A stretch of 64,000 nt of DNA from an uncultured Flavobacteriaceae bacterium. GTDB taxonomy: Bacteria > Bacteroidota > Bacteroidia > Flavobacteriales > Flavobacteriaceae. This document shows, one piece after another, positions 38,381-47,407 of this stretch (position 1 is the stretch's first letter; every line of letters begins with the position of its first letter). The stretch covers positions 62,001-126,000 of the forward strand of contig CANNBV010000004.1 of NCBI GenBank assembly GCA_947502975.1, read 5' to 3'. The notes below the pieces were generated by a model. It made no database searches. It saw nothing but the letters and a program-made list of their open reading frames with translations, and was not told the DNA's origin. The position numbers and the translations under genes were made by a program.

Positions 38381-39196
38381 ATGGAAAATGTAGACAAATG
38401 GCTTGATATTGCTCAAGGATTCATCGTGGAATATGGTGTAAAAATTATTGGTGCAATTGTTATTTGGATTATCGGTTCTTGGATAATCAAAAAAATAAAT
38501 AAAGGTGTTGCTAAAGTAATGACTAAGAAAAATTATGATGAAAGCTTGCAAAAGTTCTTACTTAATCTGATTGGATGGATATTAAAAATCCTTTTATTCT
38601 TAGCAATTTTATCACAATTAGGTGTTGAAACTACCTCTTTTGCGGCAATATTAGCTGCTGCTGGTTTAGCCATTGGAATGGCTTTACAAGGGTCTTTAGG
38701 AAACTTTGCTGGTGGTGTCTTGATTATGATTTTTAAGCCTATTAAAATTGGTGATTTAATCGAAGCTCAAGGAGAATTAGGTGTTGTAAAAGAAATTGAA
38801 ATCTTTACTACAAAAATAGTTTCACCAACAAACAAAGAAATTATTATTCCAAATGGCGCACTGTCTAATGGAAATATTACTAATTATACTACTGAAGGTA
38901 AGCTAAGAGTAGATTTAACCATAGGTGTAAGTTACGATGCAGATATAAAACAAACCAAAGATGTACTAATGAAGGTACTGACTGATAATCCACAGGTTTT
39001 AAAAGATCCTGCTCCATCAGTAAATGTTTCTGAACTTGCAGATAGCTCGGTAAATTTTGCTGTAAGACCCTATGCTACGGTAGCAGACTATTGGGATGTA
39101 TATTTTGGCACTATCGAAAAATGTAAATTAGCTTTAGATGCTGCTGGTATAGAAATTCCTTACCCACACAGTGTGGAAATACATAAAGATGCTTAA
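38381..39196 (+). CDS. mscS: Small-conductance mechanosensitive channel (MscS family)
   Basis: 271 residues with three membrane helices. The pore helix TM3 is the Gly/Ala-rich AAILAAAGLAIGMALQGSLG, followed by NFAGGVLIMIFKPIKIGDLI, the MscS beta-domain start, and IIPNGALSNGNITNYT. The C-terminal alpha/beta domain completes the cytoplasmic cage. It would open under hypo-osmotic stress. Its stop codon overlaps that of the convergent tsaB, and its likely terminator lies inside tsaB at 39241-39273. Confidence 0.95.
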   Translation: MENVDKWLDIAQGFIVEYGVKIIGAIVIWIIGSWIIKKINKGVAKVMTKKNYDESLQKFLLNLIGWILKILLFLAILSQLGVETTSFAAILAAAGLAIGMALQGSLGNFAGGVLIMIFKPIKIGDLIEAQGELGVVKEIEIFTTKIVSPTNKEIIIPNGALSNGNITNYTTEGKLRVDLTIGVSYDADIKQTKDVLMKVLTDNPQVLKDPAPSVNVSELADSSVNFAVRPYATVADYWDVYFGTIEKCKLALDAAGIEIPYPHSVEIHKDA

Positions 39197-39864
39197 GACT
39201 TAGGTTTTAAAGCCACAAAATCTTTTAAATAATAAGGTTCAAAATAAGCGACATCTTCGGTGTCGCTTATTTTATACTTGTTAAACGCTAACAAACTCAT
39301 TTCGTTGGCAGAAGGTAATTTATCTTCTACAAAAACGGCGTTTGGGTGATTAATTAAAGTTTTTGTTTTTTCAACTCCATTTCCCACGAAGTAAACTTTT
39401 CCTTCAGCTAAATATTGGTCAAAAGAAGTATCATCTAATATCTGAGCTTGGGTTTCTCTTATTTGAGTGTGATTTGAATCAAAAATAGCGGAATAGACTT
39501 CCATACGACGCGCATCCAACATTGCAACAATAACACCACTTTCAATAGAAACCCGATGCGCTAAAACTGTTAAAGTTGGTAAAGAAATCAAAGGTTTATC
39601 CAATGCAAAACATAGTCCTTTTGCTGCCGAAACTCCAATGCGTAAGCCTGTATAAGAACCTGGACCTTTACTTACAGCTATTGCATTAACCTCTTGGCGC
39701 TTTACATTACCCTCATCTAAAACTTCATTAATAAATACATGAAGTTTTTCGGCGTGAGAAAACCCATTTCTGGCGTCTTCTTTTAATGCTATAGTCTCAC
39801 CATTCCTAGAAAGAGATACAGAACAGTTCGTGGTTGCAGTTTCTAAACAGATTATATAAGCCAA
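39193..39864 (-). CDS. tsaB: tRNA threonylcarbamoyladenosine biosynthesis protein TsaB
   Basis: 223 residues; the start is a TTG at 39864 (MAYIICLETATTNCSVSLSR), the typical TsaB N-terminus of the ASKHA fold. The central VSKGPGSYTGLRIGVSAAKG is the TsaB signature. TsaB partners TsaD and TsaE in making t6A37 of ANN-decoding tRNAs. The last 20 codons encode, on the opposite strand, a perfect hairpin. Confidence 0.95.
   Translation of the reverse strand: MAYIICLETATTNCSVSLSRNGETIALKEDARNGFSHAEKLHVFINEVLDEGNVKRQEVNAIAVSKGPGSYTGLRIGVSAAKGLCFALDKPLISLPTLTVLAHRVSIESGVIVAMLDARRMEVYSAIFDSNHTQIRETQAQILDDTSFDQYLAEGKVYFVGNGVEKTKTLINHPNAVFVEDKLPSANEMSLLAFNKYKISDTEDVAYFEPYYLKDFVALKPKS
39241..39273 (+). 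terminator. Hairpin terminator of mscS, embedded in tsaB coding sequence
   Basis: Perfect 13-base stem AAAATAAGCGACA / TGTCGCTTATTTT with loop TCTTCGG, ending in a T-rich run, 45 bases past the mscS stop codon. It lies wholly inside the tsaB reading frame, covering the residues KISDTEDVAYF. The A-tract/T-tract flanks are those of a bidirectional intrinsic terminator, but on the minus strand it lies before the tsaB stop. Confidence 0.7.
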
Positions 39865-39957
39865 AGTGATTTTTAAAAATTAATGCTGTAAAAGTCTTAA
39901 ACTTTTATCTGAAAACAAAACCTTTAACTAACATTGGCAGTGTGCTGATAAGAGTTT

Positions 39958-41412
39958 CTAATTCTGACTCAAATTAGTAATCGGAATTCCAAAATAAAAC
40001 TCCAATACCTTTAGCTTGAAAATATAGTCGTACTTAGTTCTAACAACTTCGCTTTGTGATTGTTCATAACGTGCTTGAGATTGACTAAAATCAAATGAGT
40101 TAGACAATCCAATATTGTAACGTTCTTTTGCATAATTAAATGCTTCATTACGAGCTTCTTCAGTTTTTAAGGCCGCCTCATAAGCCTTTAATGAACCTTT
40201 TGCATCATTCATGGCTTGATACACTTCTGTTTCTAAATCTAATTTTGCTTGCTCATATTGATTCTTAGAACGCTCTAAATTGATATTATTACGCTGTACA
40301 TTATTTTTAGCTGAAAAACCATTCAGAATCGGAATATTTAAACTTACACCAAAATTATGACCATCATTCAAGCTAAACTGATTAAATAATCCATCGGGCC
40401 CTCCAATAATTCTATTAGTCGTGAAATTTGGAGCTAAAACTGCCTCTCCCGTCCCTTCAACAAAACCAATTGGTGAAGTGGTGCCATCTGGTGTTGTTTC
40501 TACACCTAAAACTCTATCACTATAAGATGCTCTAGTATTATATCTATAAAACCCAGTTAAAGAAGGTAAAAGATTCCCTTTAGCCAATTTTAAATCGTAT
40601 TCTGCAAGTTTTACATTAGCGTCCGCTATTCTTAAATCATATCTATTCTCTTTTGCTTTTTCTACTATAGCCTCAGGAGATTCATCTAAAATATTTGTTA
40701 GAGGCACATCATATTCCACATCCATAGTATCAAAATTCTTATAATCGTCTATTCTCAAGGTTTGTGCTAAGTTAATTTTAGATAGTAGAAGCGCATTTTC
40801 AGTATTCACTATTTGTTGCTCTTGCGAAGCCAAAGTTGCTTTTAGTTCTAAAGCATCTCCTCGTGGAAGTACACCTTCATCAACCAGTTCTTGAGTTCGT
40901 TTTAAATCTTGATTTGTTATTTCGTATTGGGCTTGCTGAATTTTAAGTTGTTCCTTATTAAACAATATTTGCAGAAATGAATTTGCAACAAAAAGCGAAA
41001 TATCATCTTTCATATCAGATAATTGATACTGACTGGCCAAAATTGCTAAATTAGAGCGGTGCAATTGGTTCATATTTCTTAAGCCATTATATATAGTAAC
41101 GTTTGAAGAAAGCCCCAACGACGTAAATTGTGTAGTTTGGTTTTCAAGCAAACCCGTTGTAATATTCTGGTTTAAACCAATATTCCAAGAATGATTTCCA
41201 GAGCCATTTAAGGTAGGCAAAAAATTACCTATGGCATCCTTCTTATTCAATTCGTTCTGTTGCACATCTAGCTCACTTTGCTGAATGGATATGTTATTTT
41301 CCAAAGCATAGTTAACACACTCTAAAAGTGTCCATTTTTTTTGCTGAGAAAACCCTATAATTCCCATTAAACATAATCCTACTAGGATTGTATTTTTAAT
41401 TAACTTCTTCAT
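39958..41412 (-). CDS. TolC-family outer-membrane efflux protein
   Basis: 484 residues, signal peptide ending near GFSQQ. Two OEP repeats are visible (about 30-240 and 260-475): coiled-coil-rich stretches such as LKATLASQEQQIVNTENALL and NNVQRNNINLERSKNQYEQA, and beta-strand ends. It is the last gene of the five-gene export operon, two bases after the adaptor gene, and would provide the outer-membrane channel of the MacAB-like pump. Confidence 0.93.
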   Translation of the reverse strand: MKKLIKNTILVGLCLMGIIGFSQQKKWTLLECVNYALENNISIQQSELDVQQNELNKKDAIGNFLPTLNGSGNHSWNIGLNQNITTGLLENQTTQFTSLGLSSNVTIYNGLRNMNQLHRSNLAILASQYQLSDMKDDISLFVANSFLQILFNKEQLKIQQAQYEITNQDLKRTQELVDEGVLPRGDALELKATLASQEQQIVNTENALLLSKINLAQTLRIDDYKNFDTMDVEYDVPLTNILDESPEAIVEKAKENRYDLRIADANVKLAEYDLKLAKGNLLPSLTGFYRYNTRASYSDRVLGVETTPDGTTSPIGFVEGTGEAVLAPNFTTNRIIGGPDGLFNQFSLNDGHNFGVSLNIPILNGFSAKNNVQRNNINLERSKNQYEQAKLDLETEVYQAMNDAKGSLKAYEAALKTEEARNEAFNYAKERYNIGLSNSFDFSQSQARYEQSQSEVVRTKYDYIFKLKVLEFYFGIPITNLSQN

Positions 41413-41414
41413 GC

Positions 41415-42536
41415 TTAATCGTCGTTTTCTTCATCTTCTTTATCATCAGAAGCTTTGTTCCAAACTTTTATTTTATCGCCTTTTTCAACACCATCTAAAA
41501 TCTCAACATTTATCCCATCGGAAATACCAATTTTTACATTTTTCTTCTTAAACCTTCCTTCTTCATTTTGAATCTCCACAAAAGGTTTGTCATTTGATCT
41601 TTTATACTGCAGCAGAGCTTCTTTAATGGCCAATACACTATCCTTACCTTCTAAATCAATTTCAGCATTTGCACTATATCCTGCGCGAATATTAGTAGTG
41701 TTGTCTAGTGTTACATTAGCTTTAATTGTAAACTGCACGGCACCATTTTCTTCTATCCCTTTAGGTGCAACAAACGTTAATTTCGCTGGAAATTCTTCAT
41801 CATTTATTGCTCCCAAAACTACAGTGATATCTTTACCTTCTTTAAGTTTTCCCACTTCTGCCTCATCCACTTTTCCTTCAAAAATCATATGACTCATATC
41901 TGCTATTGTGGCAATTGTAGTACCTGCATTAAAGTTATTACTTTGAATTACTTGATCTCCCTCTCTCACTGGAATTTCAAGAATAGTACCAGAAATTTGA
42001 GCAATGATATTTGTATTTGCTGAACTACCACCAGAAATCGACCCGCGTTTAATTATTTGATAGTCGTTTTGTGCTTGTCTTAAAGTTTCTTTAGCCTGAT
42101 TAAAGCTTAGTTCACTGTTTTCAAAAGTTTGAATTGAAATCACACCTTTTTCAAATATTTTTTTATCACGCTGATATTGTGCAGTAGCATTATCGAAAGA
42201 TAATTTAGCTGTAGCTATTCTACTTTTTGCATTTGCTAAACTCTGCTCATTTGGTACCACTCTAATTTTTGCGATTAGATCACCTTTTTTTACGACATCA
42301 CCTTCCTCAACAATAATCTTGTCAACGATTCCTGAAATTTGAGGTTTTAATTCAATTTCTTCCTCAGGATTTAACTTGCCAGTCGCTACCGCTTGAGAGC
42401 TTATCGTTGTATAAAAAGGTTCTTCAACACTAAATTCTTCAATGTCTTTTGAGTTGGCGTCCATAAAATATTTCAACACAAAAACTAAAGCGATAACCGC
42501 TAATAGAACTAAAATAATTTTTACTGTTTTATTCAT
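41415..42536 (-). CDS. HlyD/MacA-type periplasmic adaptor (membrane fusion protein)
   Basis: 373 residues with an N-terminal anchor (about 5-24). The lipoyl/barrel-sandwich halves are PQISGIVDKIIVEEGDVVKK and AQISGTILEIPVREGDQVIQ, separated by an alpha-hairpin rich in Gln/Ala (about 110-165). Beta-barrel and membrane-proximal domains follow, and the C-terminus is very acidic (DDKEDEENDD). It connects the ABC permeases to the TolC protein. Confidence 0.93.
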   Translation of the reverse strand: MNKTVKIILVLLAVIALVFVLKYFMDANSKDIEEFSVEEPFYTTISSQAVATGKLNPEEEIELKPQISGIVDKIIVEEGDVVKKGDLIAKIRVVPNEQSLANAKSRIATAKLSFDNATAQYQRDKKIFEKGVISIQTFENSELSFNQAKETLRQAQNDYQIIKRGSISGGSSANTNIIAQISGTILEIPVREGDQVIQSNNFNAGTTIATIADMSHMIFEGKVDEAEVGKLKEGKDITVVLGAINDEEFPAKLTFVAPKGIEENGAVQFTIKANVTLDNTTNIRAGYSANAEIDLEGKDSVLAIKEALLQYKRSNDKPFVEIQNEEGRFKKKNVKIGISDGINVEILDGVEKGDKIKVWNKASDDKEDEENDD

Positions 42537-42548
42537 TTTTTTGATTGT

Positions 42549-43793
42549 TTATTCTTCTCTTAATGCCTCTATAGGCTTAATACTTGTGGCTTTAAATGCA
42601 GGTATTAAACCAATTAATGTACCTAGTACTACTAATATTAAAAGTGCTATAAAAACTACAGCTATTGACACTGATGCATTCACTATTGTGGCATCATCTC
42701 CTTGTCCAAATGCAGCATCAAGCCCTATTAAAATCCATCCTCCGGTTATAATTCCAAATAGTCCAGCTACTATAGTTAAAAACACTGCTTCAACAACAAT
42801 TTGTCGTTTAATTTCATATGGTGTAGCTCCTAAAGCTCTACGAACTCCTATTTCTTTGGTTCGCTCTTTTACTGTAATTAATAAAATATTACCTATGGCA
42901 AATACACCTGCTATGAGCGTAGCTATTCCAACAAACCATGTTAAAAACTGCATACCTGTTAAAAATCCAGTGACTTTTGCGAACTCATCACCTAGATTAA
43001 AACTTCCAAAAGCACGTTTATCATCAGGATGAATTTTATTTAAATTTTTAAGTAGAAGTTTTGCATCTGCTTCAATTTGCTTGATGCTGTATTCTGGTTG
43101 TCCAGTAATCATTATCCACCCAATTCTATCACCTTGATTGAAAATTTGCTGAAAGGTATCAAAAGGGATATGCACATCAGATCTTGGTCCCATTGATACA
43201 TTAGACGTTTTAAAAACTCCTATCACCTTAAAGTTTATACCATTTATTTGTATGTACTCATTAATTGCTTTTTCGTTTTTTTCGAATAATTGTTTATAAA
43301 TCTCATCTGAGATGACGGCTACTTTACGTTTATTAACAATATCAGCTTCATTAATAAAACGCCCATATTTTAGTTTTTTCTTTTGAACTTTATCCAACAA
43401 TGGCAAGTCTCCTGCTACACTAAAAGACCCAGAAAGAAATTTTCTAACCATATTGGCTTGTCTTTGATTTCTTGGGACGACAAACTCTATTCCTTCAACA
43501 TTATCCTCTACCTTTTTAGCATCAGTCAATGTTAAACGCACACGTTTGCCTTCTTGAAATCCTTTAAAAGGTTTGCTTGTATTTTGCCCCCAAACAAAGA
43601 CACTATTTGTAGCAAAATCACCAAATAATCTATTAAATGAATTCTCTAAACCTCTTGCAGAACCCAATAAACCTATAAGTAATAATACGCCCCACCAAAC
43701 ACCAACCATGGTTAAGATAGACCGCAATTTATTCTTGCTAAAGCTATCAAAAACCTCTTGCCACGTATCTCTATCGAATAAAAATCTTAACAT
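42549..43793 (-). CDS. MacB-type ABC transporter permease (second permease)
   Basis: 414 residues: one N-terminal span, a large periplasmic MacB-PCD domain (about 45-240) and three C-terminal spans with the FtsX signature including TVKERTKEIGVRRALGATPY. The C-terminus FKATSIKPIEALREE is typical. Its partner permease ends 2 bases upstream, so the transporter is probably a heterodimer with the shared ATPase. Confidence 0.93.
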   Translation of the reverse strand: MLRFLFDRDTWQEVFDSFSKNKLRSILTMVGVWWGVLLLIGLLGSARGLENSFNRLFGDFATNSVFVWGQNTSKPFKGFQEGKRVRLTLTDAKKVEDNVEGIEFVVPRNQRQANMVRKFLSGSFSVAGDLPLLDKVQKKKLKYGRFINEADIVNKRKVAVISDEIYKQLFEKNEKAINEYIQINGINFKVIGVFKTSNVSMGPRSDVHIPFDTFQQIFNQGDRIGWIMITGQPEYSIKQIEADAKLLLKNLNKIHPDDKRAFGSFNLGDEFAKVTGFLTGMQFLTWFVGIATLIAGVFAIGNILLITVKERTKEIGVRRALGATPYEIKRQIVVEAVFLTIVAGLFGIITGGWILIGLDAAFGQGDDATIVNASVSIAVVFIALLILVVLGTLIGLIPAFKATSIKPIEALREE

Positions 43794-43795
43794 AT

Positions 43796-45025
43796 CTAGT
43801 CGTTTCTTAAGGCAATTATTGGTTTAATTTTTGAAGCCTTTTTAGCAGGAATATAACCTGCTATTGCTCCTGCAACAATTAGTGTCATTGTAGCTCCAAT
43901 TACCAGTGTATTACTAACACCTGGGTCTTTTATGAAATAGGCTTCTAGGCTAGGGCCTACAAGTTCTAAAACACCAAACCCTATGAGTAAACCCATATAC
44001 CCTGCTATCGCAGTTATTAAAATAGCTTCTATTAAAATGATAGATACGATTGATTTAGGTGATGCTCCTAGTGCTTTTCTAATCCCTATTTCCTTAGTAC
44101 GTTCTTTTACAATAAATATCATAATATTACTGATACCTACTACGCCAGCGATTAATGTGCCAAAACCAATAACTAAAATTATTATACCAAGACCAACAGT
44201 CATCGCATTAACTGATTTTGTAGCCTCAGCCATATTCATAACTCTAATAGCGCGTTGATCATCTCTAGCAACATCAAATCTAGTTTTTAGCTTTCTGGTT
44301 AATAAATTACCAAAAGCTATAGCTTGATCGTAGTCTAACTCTGGATTATACCCTATTTTTATTTGGTCTATGTAATCATTATTACCGTAAATCATTTGAG
44401 CCGTGGTAACTGGCATATAAATTATACGCTCTTCATTATCACCACCATCATCCCTAAATACACCAACTACTTTATATTGTACTCCTCCCAAATTAATATA
44501 CTTACCTAAAGCTTCTGTTTTAATAAATAAATCTTCCTCAACTAATCTTCCGATTACTGCTACTTTAGTTTTATTCTTTAAATCGTTCTGATTGATATAA
44601 CGTCCGTCTATAATCAATGTTTTCTCTAAAAACTGATGATCAGGATGTACGGCTCTTAAATCGTATGTATTACTCTCGTTTTTGTAAGAAGCCAAAGTAT
44701 TCCTATAAATTCTGGCCGTTTGATATTGAATCTTACTATCAAATTCTTCTCCTACATAATCGTAATCTTCGTTCTTTAACCGAATGCGCCTACCAGCTTG
44801 AAGTCCATTATGCGCTTTGGTAGTTCTACCTGTAAATATGGTAATAGAATTTTTGGCATCATCAACAAAAGCTTGTTTAAATGTGTTTTGAAGCCCATTA
44901 GCAATACCAAAAAGTATAGTAAATAACAAAATAGCAAAGGCAATAGTAAACCCTGATAGTAAACTACGTGTTCTATTCTTATTTATACTTTGAAATATTT
45001 CCCGCCAAAGGTCTAAATCAAACAT
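43796..45025 (-). CDS. MacB-type ABC transporter permease (first permease)
   Basis: 409 residues with the same layout: one span (SLLSGFTIAFAILLFTILFG), a periplasmic MacB-PCD domain, three C-terminal spans and IVKERTKEIGIRKALGASPK. It overlaps the ATPase gene by 8 bases. It differs clearly from the second permease, so the pair is an old duplication. Confidence 0.93.
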   Translation of the reverse strand: MFDLDLWREIFQSINKNRTRSLLSGFTIAFAILLFTILFGIANGLQNTFKQAFVDDAKNSITIFTGRTTKAHNGLQAGRRIRLKNEDYDYVGEEFDSKIQYQTARIYRNTLASYKNESNTYDLRAVHPDHQFLEKTLIIDGRYINQNDLKNKTKVAVIGRLVEEDLFIKTEALGKYINLGGVQYKVVGVFRDDGGDNEERIIYMPVTTAQMIYGNNDYIDQIKIGYNPELDYDQAIAFGNLLTRKLKTRFDVARDDQRAIRVMNMAEATKSVNAMTVGLGIIILVIGFGTLIAGVVGISNIMIFIVKERTKEIGIRKALGASPKSIVSIILIEAILITAIAGYMGLLIGFGVLELVGPSLEAYFIKDPGVSNTLVIGATMTLIVAGAIAGYIPAKKASKIKPIIALRND

Positions 45026-45719
45026 ATTGACTTGCTCTTACTTGATTTACTTTTTTATCTTCCATTATAACACCATCACGTAAACGAACAATACGCTTAC
45101 ACATGTTGGCAATATCTTCTTCATGGGTTACCATTAAAATGGTTTTTCCTTCATCATTTAGTTGCTGAATGAATTCCATGATTTCATACGAAGTTTTAGT
45201 ATCTAAAGCTCCTGTTGGTTCATCAGCTAGAAGTAATTTAGGATTAGCTGCTAAAGCTCTTGCAATAGCTACACGCTGCTTTTGCCCACCAGATAATTCT
45301 TTCGGTAAGTGTTCGGCCCAATCCGCTAAACCAACTTTTCCTAAATGAAACATTCCTAACTCTTGGCGCTTCTTACGTTTAAGACCTTGATAATACAGCG
45401 GCAGTGCTACATTCTCTAGTGCATTTTTGTAATTGATGAGGTTAAAGGATTGAAAAATAAACCCTAAAAACTTATTTCGGTAAACTGCTGCTTTCTTTTC
45501 GGTAAGATTATCAATAGGTAATCCATCAAGTATATATTCACCTGAATCTGCTATATCTAACATCCCAATAATATTAAGTAATGTAGACTTACCAGAACCC
45601 GAAGACCCCATGATAGCTACCATCTCACCTTCTTCTACAGATAAATCTATTCCTTTTAATACGTGTAAACTAGAATCACCTATAGCATAGGATTTATGTA
45701 AATCGCTGATTTTAAGCAT
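45018..45719 (-). CDS. MacB/LolD-type ABC transporter ATP-binding protein
   Basis: 233 residues with Walker A GSSGSGKSTLLNIIG, Q loop FLGFIFQSFNLINY, signature LSGGQKQRVAIARAL, Walker B LLLADEPTGALDT and the switch His in MVTHEED. It is the first gene of the ATPase-permease-permease-adaptor-TolC operon. Such tripartite pumps export antibiotics, peptides or envelope components; the substrate is not predictable. Confidence 0.95.
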   Translation of the reverse strand: MLKISDLHKSYAIGDSSLHVLKGIDLSVEEGEMVAIMGSSGSGKSTLLNIIGMLDIADSGEYILDGLPIDNLTEKKAAVYRNKFLGFIFQSFNLINYKNALENVALPLYYQGLKRKKRQELGMFHLGKVGLADWAEHLPKELSGGQKQRVAIARALAANPKLLLADEPTGALDTKTSYEIMEFIQQLNDEGKTILMVTHEEDIANMCKRIVRLRDGVIMEDKKVNQVRASQYV

Positions 45720-45781
45720 TTTTTGATTGATTAGAACATTAATTAGCCACTACTGATGAAAGTTCTTTACCATTAGACTAT

Positions 45782-45811
45782 TGACACAAAGAAATGTTAC
45801 AATAAATGTCA
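45782..45811. promoter_or_regulatory. Spaced inverted repeat upstream of the export operon
   Basis: TGACA (45782-45786) and TGTCA (45807-45811) are 20 bases apart, about 63 bases before the ATPase start codon. Only five bases per arm pair strictly. It is a weak candidate regulator site. Confidence 0.2.
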
Positions 45812-45824
45812 AAAAAAACTTTTA

Positions 45825-46043
45825 TTACTTTTTTAACTTAAAAAACTTGCGATAAATGAAGTAACCCATTCCGGCTACTAAAATGTATGGAATAGCCATT
45901 AAGTATACAATACCATTGTTGATACCTTCGGCTGTGCTTTGTCCTTCTTCACTTTCTAAAACAGCGCGACACATCGCGCATTGCGCATTGGTCTCCAAAA
46001 AATAGAGAAGCGAAAATAGAAGAAAAATTAACTTACTTTTCAT
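45825..46043 (-). CDS. Small exported CxxC membrane protein
   Basis: 72 residues. The signal sequence MKSKLIFLLFSLLYFLETNA is followed directly by QCAMCRAVLESEEGQ, a CxxC at the mature N-terminus. One transmembrane helix (about 46-65) and a basic tail (RKFFKLKK) complete it. It lies downstream of DUF420 and the Sco genes, suggesting a role in oxidase assembly such as redox or copper handling. The family is familiar beside these genes in Flavobacteriia but has no named function. Confidence 0.75.
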   Translation of the reverse strand: MKSKLIFLLFSLLYFLETNAQCAMCRAVLESEEGQSTAEGINNGIVYLMAIPYILVAGMGYFIYRKFFKLKK

Positions 46044-46057
46044 TTAATATTTTGTTG

Positions 46058-46076
46058 ATCCCACCTTAGGCGGGAT
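46058..46076 (-). repeat. Hairpin in the leader of the small CxxC protein gene
   Basis: ATCCCACC / GGCGGGAT around TTA: eight pairs, one of them A-C on + and therefore G-U in minus-strand RNA, so the structure suits minus-strand transcripts. It lies between DUF420 (ends 46132) and the CxxC gene (starts 46043), 14 bases before the latter's ATG. No T-tract follows, so it is not a classical terminator. Confidence 0.45.
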
Positions 46077-46131
46077 TAATTCGATTTACTATATTTTGTG
46101 CGTTCAACGAACTTCTAAATATAGAATCTCA

Positions 46132-46662
46132 TTAATAGTATGGAGAAATCATAATATAAACTACTACTCCAGTAATAGCAACATAGAGCCATAATGGAAA
46201 TGTTATTTTGGCGATTTTTTTATGCTTTTCAATATTGTTAGTAATCGCTCTAACATAAGTAATTAACACAAATGGAATTACGGCAATTGATAATAATATA
46301 TGCGTTATTAATATAAAATAATACACATACGCAATAGCACCTTCACCTCCAAATTTCGTCGAATCACTTGTCATATGATACGCCACATACATCACTAAAA
46401 ATAATACAGAGAGTATAATCGCAAACTTCATTAAACGCTCGTGCAGTTTTATCTTTTTGTTTTGAATCGCTATAAATGCCAAAACCAGCACTAATGCAGT
46501 TATCGCATTTATAGAAGCATAAATGGGTGGCAAAAATATTGGCAACTCTGCCTCAATCTTAACTCCAAATAATACCGCTACAACCACAGGTATTACTATT
46601 GAAAGTACAACAATTAATTTATTGTACCTTTTATCATCAAGTAATTCGTTTGAATTATTCAT
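46132..46662 (-). CDS. DUF420 family membrane protein (cytochrome oxidase associated)
   Basis: 176 residues with five spans. The DUF420 landmarks are HERLMKFAIILSVLFLVMYV, VAYHMTSDSTKFGG and ITHILLSIAVIPFVLITY, with histidines positioned as in heme-copper oxidase-associated proteins (CtaM-like). It overlaps the Sco gene by 8 bases. It is probably required for assembly of the terminal oxidase encoded around it. Confidence 0.9.
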   Translation of the reverse strand: MNNSNELLDDKRYNKLIVVLSIVIPVVVAVLFGVKIEAELPIFLPPIYASINAITALVLVLAFIAIQNKKIKLHERLMKFAIILSVLFLVMYVAYHMTSDSTKFGGEGAIAYVYYFILITHILLSIAVIPFVLITYVRAITNNIEKHKKIAKITFPLWLYVAITGVVVYIMISPYY

Positions 46663-47407
46663 TTAACAACTTTTTAATATCCTCTTTTAAAATGCTTATT
46701 TGCTCAACTTCTCCATTATCGTCTGCACCTTCATCTTCAGATGTTATACCTCTGTAATAGATAATAGGATTCCCAAACGCATCTTTTCTTGAGCGTATAA
46801 ATCCATTTTTATCAACTAATGCAAAATTACCTGAATGCTCAAAACCGCCTTCTACATCAGTATTTTCAGCAGCATAAATATAAAAGCCTTCGTTTGCTAA
46901 TTTATAAATAGCATCTTTTTCACCTGTAAGTAAATGCCAATTAGGATTTACGATACCATAGGTCTCAGCATAAGTCTTCAAAACCTCTGGAGTATCATGC
47001 TTTGGATTTATAGTAAATGATGCCACTCCAAAATTTTCAAAATCTTTAAATGTATTTTGAATTTGCACTAAATTATTATTCATTCTAGGGCAAATGGTCG
47101 GACACGTCGTAAAAAAGAATTCTATCACATAAACCCTACCTTCATAGTCTTTATTAGTGATTTGCTTTCCGTCTTGATTCATAAAACTAAACTCAGGTAC
47201 TTTTCTATTTTCACCAGTATTACTGTTTTCAATAAAAACTAAATCTGAAAGTTTAGATTTTTCTTTTTCTCGCTTTTGATCACTTCTACTTTCTTTTCGA
47301 GAGATATCATCACTATTAATTCTGTCAACAATTCTTGGCACAAACCATATCCCAAAAACTAGAATGATAAATGCAATACCTATGTATGAATAATTAGTTT
47401 TTTTCAT
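46655..47407 (-). CDS. SCO1/SenC copper chaperone of cytochrome oxidase
   Basis: 250 residues: an anchor helix (about 8-25), a charged linker and a thioredoxin fold. The copper ligands are present: Cys102 and Cys106 in FTTCPTICPRM and His191 in FEHSGNFALVDK. Sco proteins load copper into the CuA site of subunit II. It overlaps the upstream cysteine-less paralogue by 14 bases. Confidence 0.95.
   Translation of the reverse strand: MKKTNYSYIGIAFIILVFGIWFVPRIVDRINSDDISRKESRSDQKREKEKSKLSDLVFIENSNTGENRKVPEFSFMNQDGKQITNKDYEGRVYVIEFFFTTCPTICPRMNNNLVQIQNTFKDFENFGVASFTINPKHDTPEVLKTYAETYGIVNPNWHLLTGEKDAIYKLANEGFYIYAAENTDVEGGFEHSGNFALVDKNGFIRSRKDAFGNPIIYYRGITSEDEGADDNGEVEQISILKEDIKKLLNE

Noticed and set aside
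39250-39256. GACATCT-like sequence resembling the end of the shared operator
   Set aside because: Only part of the motif matches and it lies within the terminator hairpin inside tsaB.
42442-43032. A 196-codon open frame on the + strand
   Set aside because: It lies wholly antisense to the second MacB-type permease and the adaptor start, with no recognisable domain, so it is a shadow of real genes.
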